Shown: positions 56,310-64,000 of the stretch, piece after piece
Numbering within the stretch: position 1 is the first letter of the stretch
Layout of the letters: each line of letters opens with the position of its first letter
Source of the DNA: Diplonema papillatum
Taxonomy: Eukaryota > Euglenozoa > Diplonemea > Diplonemida > Diplonemidae
Direction of reading: 5' to 3'
DNA length: 64,000 bases
Assembly (NCBI GenBank): GCA_030068145.1
Contig: JAPJBO010000134.1
Coordinates: forward strand, 186,001-250,000
Made by a program: the position numbers and the translations under genes
Notes under the pieces: generated by a model
Told to the model about the DNA's origin: nothing
What the model saw: only the letters and a program-made list of their open reading frames with translations
Databases searched by the model: none

Positions 56310-57750
56310 CGTATGCCCGCTTTCTTCTCCCTCCCCCTCCCAACCGTTTTTGCTGAAGCGGTATTGGATTGGGATTGGATCCGCAGTGTGCCGAGGGACC
56401 AGCCAGACAGAGGATGCTTCTACCTGCAGGACTCAGCGGCAGTTCTCCTGCTCGTCGCAAACGCCGCGACCCGGGTGTGCAGCTTCGTGCCCTGTCTAAA
56501 TTATCTAACCGCGGCTCGGACGAGGCCAGGGTTTCCACAACGCGAGGTTGGTGTACAATCGACTGTCGAGGCTCACGCCAACGACTTCGCGGCGTGGATC
56601 ACGCACTCCTACGCACGCGATTTTGTGATACCAGTACGCGGCCAACGATGCTTCTCATCCATTTCGGGACCGATGAGGACTTCCTGCAAGGGGACCCCGG
56701 ACCTACAGTCTTGCGCGCGTTGCCCCCGCAATGGTTTGTGAAGGCCAAACAGGCGCAGCTCCGAACTCCGAACCTGGCGACCAAGAAAAAGAAGAAAGTC
56801 GATGAGCCGCCAGGAGCTTGATTCAAGGAGCCAGCCAGCCAGCACCGCGTGGTGCGGGCTTCGGGTACGCACCATTGTGCCTCCAATTGTTGCCCACTAG
56901 AAGCACCGAAGGCAGGAGCGTACCAGTGGGTGTATCTACTGCTACGCCCTCCATTATGGTACCCATTATGGTACCCATTATGGGGCATAAAGGGCTGCAT
57001 ATCCTCTGCACGAGGGTATGGGGATAAGCCTGCTTAAGTCCACAGATGACTCTTTGCCAGCTGCCTTTGAAGGCATGGTTGGGAAGGGCGGCCGGTTACC
57101 CTCCCAGCACCCCCATATGGAGCCTCCTGCTCCCTGTGGAGGCATCCCAGGGCCTGGGATGGGCAGGTTATGTCGTAGCCTTGGTCCCTGGATAATAGAA
57201 AGTAGCTGTTTCTGCCGTGTTCAAGACCTCGGAGTTCCAGGTTCCGCGGTGAGCATGCCCTTGCCGGCGCCCACAACCGCCCGTCCCCGGGGGCCTCCCC
57301 CGTTCGGGCTGAGTGAAAGTGTGCCGCAAGATTCGGGGCAGAACCCTTTTCGTCTCTTCAAGCCCTTGGATGTTGCTGTTCTGTTCGTTCGGAGGGGAAT
57401 CGATATTGCCTGAGGTTCGAAGGATTGCTGAAGATGTGGTGAAACGTTGTACGACCAAGGTTTGGCAGTCGTGAGACGTGGAAGAAGCGGCGTGAGTGTT
57501 TTTCGTGCTGGCTGCGCGGAAGAAAAAGGTCGCTCTTGCGGGGAGCGTAACAGCCAAGCCCTAAGCTCCTTTCGACGGACGTTTGTTGCGCACAAAGCGC
57601 GGAGCCTGGCAAGATCGCCACACCCACGCTCTGTTCGGGATCTGGAAAAATATGACTTTTACATAAGCCGTTTTTTGTACGCATGTGCCTCAGCGGGCAG
57701 CAGGCGCAACTAGGCAATGGATACGATCTGACCTGTAAAGCAAGCCTTGA
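56310..57750. other. No gene recognised
   Basis: Overlapping ORFs on both strands without motifs. A short repeat of attatggtaccc lies at about 56953-56985. Confidence 0.35.
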
Positions 57751-57757
57751 AGCGCAG

Positions 57758-57926
57758 AGCCCAAGCTTTCAAAAAGAGAACGCCTGTGTAGGCAAATAAT
57801 ACGGGGCCGGACACTGTTGGGTGCAACGGGGGCCCCGGGTGCTTGCATCACGGGGCCAAGCACCACCGAGGCACCCGTTACACCCCGTATTCTACGCAGG
57901 CGTTCTCACTTTGAAAGCTTGGGCTG
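57758..57926. repeat. Foldback, about 169 bp
   Basis: The left arm (cccaagctttcaaa, gagaacgcctg, gtagg, taatacgggg) and right arm (ccccgta, ttctacgcaggcgttctc, tttgaaagcttggg) are inverted copies around a ggggccccgg-rich centre. A diverged relative of one arm lies at about 58022-58110. Confidence 0.75.
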
Positions 57927-58292
57927 GATTTCAAGGCTCATGCTTTCAAGGCTCGTGGATTTACTTGAGGCCGGTATCTTGCAGAAGAAGAAGCAGAACC
58001 TCACCGTTTCGAGCTTCTAAACGCAGAGGCCAAGTTTTCAAAGAGAACTGAGTGGTCGGACTGTTGGTCACGGATGCATCACGTGGCCAATCACCACCTG
58101 AGAGGACACTGTTGGGCGGAACACGGTCCGCGCCACAAAGGAGCGGCGTCCCATAAAAGCCCGTGAACGCAACCTGCACACGAGAGACCGCCAGCCCGTC
58201 AACTGGTTTTGGGGGGTCTTCTTTCTTCTTTTATTTTGTAAGAACCTTCTTTGCAAACGTTGTTTAGCGCATGCATGCCCCCCGTGCGTGCC

Positions 58293-58405
58293 TTCCCCGC
58301 ACGGGCCATCACCCTGCTAGCTGCAAGGCGGCAATCCGCTCCGCTGTTTCGCCGATCAGCCTGTTCTTCACCCCTGCGCGCTCGCACGCCGCCACCGCGT
58401 CGGCG
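58293..58405 (-). pseudogene. Duplicate of the DUF4470-TPR gene's last 113 bp
   Basis: Nearly identical to 58544-58656, 251 bp away in the same orientation, and it keeps the same frame (AVAACERAGVKNRLIGETAE ... stop at 58309) with Asp changed to Asn once. The duplicate could serve as an alternative last exon or be a non-functional by-product. Confidence 0.7.
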
Positions 58406-58559
58406 GGCAGGTTCGAACCTGTCCTTCCCCTCTCAAAAAAAGATAACGAAGGTACGCACTGCAGGTCTGCCCGACCTGCCCAATGGTTCGCCCTGCCTCC
58501 AACAGGGTGGCCTGGTGTGGCGTGCGGACCCTCGCGCATGCTTCCCCGCGCACGGGCCA

Positions 58560-61500
58560 TCACCCTGCTAGCTGCAAGGCGGCAATCCGCTCTGCTGTTT
58601 CGCCGATCAGCCTATCCTTCACCCCTGCGCGCTCGCACGCCGCCACCGCGTCGGCGATGCTCGCTGCAGCCAGCTCGCCGGCCCCCCGCAGCTCGTGGGC
58701 GAGGGCCTTGCGGTAATGCAGTTTGTGTACGCCATCTTCGCGACAAGCCGCCGGTTGTCGCTCTTTTCGAGCAGCTCGAGCGCCTCATCGCAAGCGGCCA
58801 CACCCGTGTCGTGGGCGATGCCGCCAGGCACGTTCACGCTGCGGTGTGCAACGTTTGCGAGACACTGCACCTTCAGTTCCACCCGCTCCGGTGTCGGAGG
58901 CAGGCCGTCCAACGCACGCAGTGCGGTGCGGTATCCTTCGATGGCCAAGGAAAACTCCTTCTCTTTTACCCAGACGTTGGCGAGTTCCTTGAGCTGCTGC
59001 GGGTCCTTGGACAGGGCTTCTTCCGTGAGCGTGTCGCTCCGGTACAACAACGGAGGCATCAGCACCCGGGTGAAGTACTTAACGGCTCGGGCAGGCACAT
59101 CGCGGTGGGGCTCCTGAACCTTGAGGCACCGGGCGTGGCAGGCCATGTATTCCCGCAGGTGCTGGACTTCCGGCTGGGTGGCTTTGATACGGCGCACGCC
59201 CGCGCTGGTGTCCTCGAAGGAGGGGACCACCTCGTGGAGAAAGCTGTGTTCCAGGTAGCAGTACGACAGGTCCACGAACGGCACGCCCGTGCGCGCGTCG
59301 CACCGCACGCCGTGCCCGCAAATAATGGCAACTGTCCCCTGCTCCTCGGTCACCAGGTGGTACACGCGGTCCGCCGTCTGCAGGAAGACAACGATCGTGT
59401 TCTTCATCTCAAGCGGGGCCGGCGGGGTCTGGACGCGGCCCCTCAGCACCAACTTCTCGTTCTCCGTCAGCTGCATCCCCGAGTACACAACCAAGTCGCC
59501 GGGAGGTCCCGTGAAGACCGGGAACGCATCGTAGTCGCTAGCTACCCCCCGCGTCCGGAAGCCGCAGTGCAGGACCGGGTACGGCGCGGATCCGAAGCAC
59601 AGCGTCACGTTACACCGCTTCCGCGACAGCAGCATCCGCTGCAGCACGACCGGGATCGGGGTCGGCAAAAAGAGGCCCGGTTCTTTACCACACGACAGGG
59701 TGGCCCCGTAATGGGCCGCAAACGGGCCAGGGGTACGCAGGGGGCACCTCGAACAACTGCTGCGACGCGTACGGCGTGGCTTTCAGGGTGGCGCCGCCGT
59801 TGAGGCATGCCATCCAAGACGCCGAAAGGCCGACCTCAAGCCGTAGCGCCCCCTTGCTGTCCAATGACCACGATCGCAATGCCGTCGCACCGGTGACGTG
59901 GGCCCCCACTGCCGCGTACAGGTGCATCTCCTTGGTTTCTCTGCAAAGCAGCGCGGGCATGCCGCACAGCCTGCCCCCCAGCGCCTTCCGTTCCACCACC
60001 AGGTCCGAATCGAGGGCGACACCCTGCGACAGCAACTCGCCGCCGCGGTCTCCGTCCCCCTTCTTCGCGATCCAATGCAGCATAGACGTCTTCCGACGGT
60101 GCGCGTCCACCGTGCCCCACACGGCGCTGTACACGCGCCGGCTAGGCGAGGCACGCACCTGCACAACGGGCTGTTCGGTGCTGTCCAGGGCTGTGTATTC
60201 TGCCTTGTAGGGCAGGATGCCACCTCGTAGTCGTTGTGCGCTGTGTCGCTGCACACCAGTTCGGCCAATGCACACAGCTCGTCGCTCGGGTAGGGCGCGC
60301 TCTTCAGTAAGGCCAACGCTTTGTCCAGAGGAAGCAAGCGCAGCATGCACAGCAACGGCGCCGCGGTTCTGGGATTGCCGGGGCGGCACTGCTGGGCCAG
60401 TATCACCCATAGGATGCAGCTCACGATCTCCGAAGCATCCGAGTTGAACAGGGCACCAGGAAGCAGGGTACACCAGTACATGTCGTGCCGGTGCCGCCCT
60501 TTGAGCATGTTCGGGTTCATCTGGACCGCGGGTGGAGTGCGTTCCCACTGTCCGTCGCACGCAACTGGGGTTGTTCCGCGTTCAGGGTGCTCGATGCAGC
60601 GCCAGCCGAGGATAAACGGCCACAGCCCCGGAGGCATGTGGAGCTCGTGCCCCAGGTACTGCTGGGGGGTCTGATCGGTGGCGTTAAACAGCGTTTCCAG
60701 TAACGCGTACCCTGTCTCGCGGAGCAGCGGCCGGACGTGGCACAGCAAGGCCAAGATGCCCACCACGTCTGCCACGTTCGATGTGGTCACAACGTCGTAC
60801 AGCCCGGACCTCGACCCGACCAGGTTCTGGCACAGCAGCAGAGCGTCCGACACGTCGAACTCGCACAGCACGGCGGGCTTGTCCGTGTTCACCTTAAGCA
60901 CCTCCCGCGACGACGCGACCCACCGCTCAAACTGCGGGTACACGCAACGGGTCAGCGGCCGTTCCCCTCCCCCGGCTTTGAACGTGTTCAGCGAGAAGGC
61001 GGTCCACACGCAGCTCCCGTAGTGCAGAGTAAACTCCGAGTCGCTTGTAAACATCGTCACGTTTCCGCAGCAGCATTCCGTTGCACCCACCGAAACCCCG
61101 GGCGCTTGGACGGTGAAGTTTCCACAGTAGGCGGCCAGTTCCTTCATCAATTCCGAGTCCTGCAGCTGCGAGAGCGCGCCTAACCCACCACCAGTGGCTA
61201 GCATCATGAACAGCGAGTCGGCGTTCGCTCCCTTTGCGTACGCGCTGCGCTCTTTCCGGCCTTCGTTCATTGTGCGTGCTTGCTCCCACGAGATATCCCA
61301 GCGGAGCCAGTCTTCGAACACCCTTTTGACGAGCGCCCAGGTCGCCCGAGTGGCGGCGACACTCAGGCGTCTTTCGATGGTTTCACATTCGGACGAGACC
61401 AACTCTCGCAGGGCGTCCTTCAGCTGTTTGTTCTGCGGCTGCGTAAGGCCGAGGGAGAACCAAATCGCGAAGACCGTCTCCGGCGCGACCGCCTTTGTCG

Positions 61501-61613
61501 CAAGCATTTGGAGCAGCAAGATGTTCCGCGCGACAACGTGGGGCTCCACGTCGTTGCACGTGAACACGATACGCTTCGGCAGGCGTCCGCGGTTCGTGTG
61601 CAACGTGAACAAC
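58560..61613 (-). CDS. DUF4470 domain protein with C-terminal TPR-like repeats
   Basis: The visible exon opens after a atgcag acceptor (61614-61615) with FTLHTNRGRLPKRIVFTCND, VEPHVVARNILLLQMLA (the lND....ARNilLL signature of DUF4470, related to the N-terminus of the dynein assembly factor DNAAF3) and later LYDVVTTSNVADVVGILALL, the characteristic SN.aD..G segment. The end holds TPR-like helices (LKELANVWVKEKEFSLAIEG, YRTALRAL) and stops at TGA 58562-58560. The frame changes three times, near 60224, 59731 and 58727; each is repaired by one base in a short homopolymer (ggg, ccc, cc). This looks like base-call error rather than decay, because the protein reads well throughout. N-terminal exon(s) lie beyond 61.6 kb. 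The large plus-strand ORF across 58.3-59.8 kb is an antisense shadow. Confidence 0.72.
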
Positions 61614-61944
61614 CTGCATTTTAAGTTCGTTCTACTACCACTTGCATACACAGCTCAACCGAAGGCTCTGGGTAGCCAGCTACCGGTAGCCCCTTCTGTC
61701 TCGCGGCCTTCAGGTGGGGGCCTTGTGTTTAGCAGGTGCATTCGATCGCCCTGTCGTGAGCGCGTTGGTCGGTAACGGCGAACATGGCGACGCCGTCGGT
61801 GATGATCGCGATGATGATGATGTTGATGAGGTTGTCGTGCCCGCCTGCTGCGACAATTCCGACAGCCTTCACATTCGTGATGGCTTGTGATGAGGGTACG
61901 AGGTGGACATCCCAAGATCCCGCGAGGTGGTGATTCCGAGGTAT

Positions 61945-62157
61945 GTACCATGCAGGGTCAAAACCTTGTGTCTTTTAAACGCTGCCGCGGGGCCGATCCC
62001 AAAAAAAAAGTTTGGGAAAAGAAATTGCTCAACTTCATCAAAAATCACCGCAGTTTTTGTTCCGAAATTTTAAAATTTAAAAAAACCCAATTTTTTTCCG
62101 GAAAGAAAGGATTGGCCATTTACCAAAAAGACACAAGGTTTTGACCCTGCATGGTAC
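61945..62157. mobile_element. 213-bp MITE with perfect 32-bp inverted ends
   Basis: 61945-61976 and 62126-62157 are exact reverse complements, starting gtaccatgcagggtcaaaac. The core is A/T rich. If the end is read at CAGGG, the element is hAT-like and the two adjoining octamers (gtaccatg, catggtac) are inverse rather than direct copies, so no clear target-site duplication is seen. A truncated relative lies at 38231. Confidence 0.85.
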
Positions 62158-62159
62158 CC

Positions 62160-64000
62160 CTTAGAGCACCCATTCTGGTACCTGTCCTGGAGGTGTGATA
62201 CAACGTGCTGTACACTTATGTACACCACGTAACACCACGCGCACCATCTAAGGCCCAGGATGGGTACCTTAGGGCTCGTTTACCTCCTGGGAGTCATCCG
62301 CCCACTGTGTAGCAGACGTATCAAGGCCTCATCGGTTCCCTGTACCGCGACTTGGACGCCTGCTTACCGACTAGTTCAGCAGGAAACCCTTGGCTCAGCT
62401 TGACGAGTCGACGGGAGAGCATCCGGGATATGACTTGGCTAAAATAGAACGAAAAGAGGGCAGACGAAAGATGTTTCTTGTTCGGATCACGCGGTTCCTG
62501 CGCATTCGTGTAGGTATCGAATGGGAAAATAGTTCAGCCGAGCGGTACCACTGGCTACCGGAGTGTTCTGTTGTTGAAGTGAATGGCGCCTTATCCCGTC
62601 CTGGGACCGGCAAATACTGTCAAGCAGACGGATCGTCAAAAGCAAAGCCGGCCTCCGCTGTGCACGGTTTACCGGAGTGACACAAAAGACTCACACACTT
62701 TTTGCCGCACGCGACACTGGGCTTCCTAACACGGTTCAAGAACGTTGACGCTGGCACGGCGTCTTTCACTTGGAAAAGAGATACTCACACCCGCCGGCAT
62801 CGTGGACGCCAGCAGGATTCGGCATCAATTGCTCCTGTTGCAGGGCTCACACAGGCACGCTTAGTGGACTCCACAAGGATCGTCCGGGGCACACACACCG
62901 GCACATCCGGCGTAGTTGACGCCGAGGCGTTTTTCATCTATTGCTCCCGTTGCAGGGCTCGCGTGGACGCGCCCTGTGCCCGGTGAGAATCGTTCACTTC
63001 GTTCATTGCTCGTGTTGTCGGTGCTTGCACACAGACGCGCGCATGACCAGCCCGTTCCTTGAAACGTGGCCATATAAGCGTCAGTCGACGGCGGTTCGGG
63101 GATGCACCCGTAGCTCTTGCTCAATCAGGGCTCGCATCGAGCTGCACTGGCGAGGAATGGCTCAAACGCGAAATACCCTGGACACGACACGGAGGTGGCT
63201 GGCGAGCCCAGCCCTTGGGTTTTTGAAGCGGTGTATATCTTCACTAAGGGAGAACGACGGAGCAGACAGTCAATGGCTCGTCGTAGATGCACGTACTGTC
63301 GTTGCGGTGCTTGCCGTGCAAGCCGAGACGGTTTCCCCTCGCGACCACGACTAGCTGCGGCGAACGGCAACTTCCAATTTCGCATCCAGATCAACCGGGT
63401 TTTAACGAGTCCGAATGGACCGTGATGCAACCACAGGTGGCAGAACGCCCTTTAAGCCGGAATACAAGAGGTATTCAAGGTGCATCGGATGCATCGGTCC
63501 CTGAGACCCCGCCAGCTCACCCAACGAGGTCGGTGACGCAGGTCTCGAACACGTCCGCTGGCTGCTTCGGAAAGGCGCGTCGCTGGGGCTGCGGACTCTG
63601 TTGTTAGGTGGTTTGACCCGGCGTTCATTCTTGGAGTCTGGGGGTTCGAGCCGGGCGTTATATTCACTGAGTCAAGCTCAGTTTCTCACTCATTCCGCTG
63701 CAGGGCTAACGAGGCGAAATTTAGCTCTTCCCCTTTCAGTGCAATGACCACACTCGCCGTGCTGTGTCAGTACGATGCAGACACCGCTGTTTTCCGATTG
63801 TGCAGGGCCTGTATTTACTAATATTTTAGCATTTCGATGCATAGTCGGGCCACAGGCTTCCTGAGAGCCGAAATTTTGAAAGTTGTTGCCGCTTCCCACT
63901 GGAGTTGGCGAAACGAGGACACGTAGCGGGGATCTTGGATGAGTTAGAAAAGGTGTACCTCCAGGACAGACAGTAAGTCGGCTGGCCTGCACCACTGTAC
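62160..64000. other. No gene recognised; about 121-bp direct repeat
   Basis: Positions near 62809-62850 and 62920-62970 share gacgcc, ttgctcctgttgcagggctc and flanks, with a weaker third at 63004. A possible B-box-like gggttcgagcc at about 63646 lacks a matching tRNA fold. No convincing N-terminal exon of the DUF4470 gene is found here. Confidence 0.4.

Noticed and set aside
58271..59803. 510-codon plus-strand ORF
   Set aside because: Antisense to the DUF4470-TPR coding sequence; no domain, and composition typical of a shadow frame.
60200..60230. 20-nt intron in the DUF4470 gene
   Set aside because: GT and AG are present and the length would restore frame, but two other slips in the gene have no such solution and all three are fixed by one homopolymer base.
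63620..63670. tRNA at the gggttcgagcc motif
   Set aside because: The T-stem does not pair and no A box lies at the right distance.

Overview
This looks like nuclear DNA of an intron-bearing microbial eukaryote. The genes use GT-AG introns of very different lengths (a candidate 60 nt up to about 6 kb), most of the window is mobile and tandem-repeat DNA, and there are no operons or bacterial signals. The phosphofructokinase is of the plant/trypanosomatid ATP type and another gene belongs to the DUF4470 family, which fits a protist or alga. I cannot name the organism from the sequence.

All recognisable host-type genes lie on the minus strand. From right to left they are: a DUF4470 plus TPR-like protein (61.6-58.6 kb; its reading frame slips by one base at three homopolymers); a two-exon small protein of unknown function (56.3-55.2 kb); a weak candidate gene (53.8-53.1 kb); a coiled-coil protein spread over at least four exons (47.1-35.8 kb) whose splice phases agree; and an ATP-dependent 6-phosphofructokinase with three exons (33.6-30.4 kb) whose C-terminal exon or exons I cannot find.

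The centrepiece is a single uninterrupted 2515-codon minus-strand ORF (21195-13648). It joins a ubiquitin-specific protease (USP) domain with intact Cys and His boxes, two diverged copies of a further domain, cysteine-rich fingers, a BED-like finger and an RNase H-like transposase ending in a hAT-type dimerisation region. A deubiquitinase fused to a hAT-like transposase is the best candidate here for an undescribed system.

The rest is repeats. A 141-bp tandem array lies at 2.5-4.9 kb. A 2.64-kb element with about 130-bp terminal inverted repeats (TIRs) and an 8-bp target-site duplication (5644-8284) is filled by a 13/15-bp minisatellite. A hAT-like miniature element (MITE) is at 8.56-8.88 kb. 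LINE remnants occur near 12.2 and 22.5 kb. A 243-bp satellite carrying a tRNA-like T-arm (24.5-27.55 kb) abuts a 62-bp satellite (27.56-29.06 kb). Further foldbacks, MITEs and dispersed repeats run through 29-46 kb and 50-62 kb. Long ORFs inside these arrays are by-products of the repeats, not genes.
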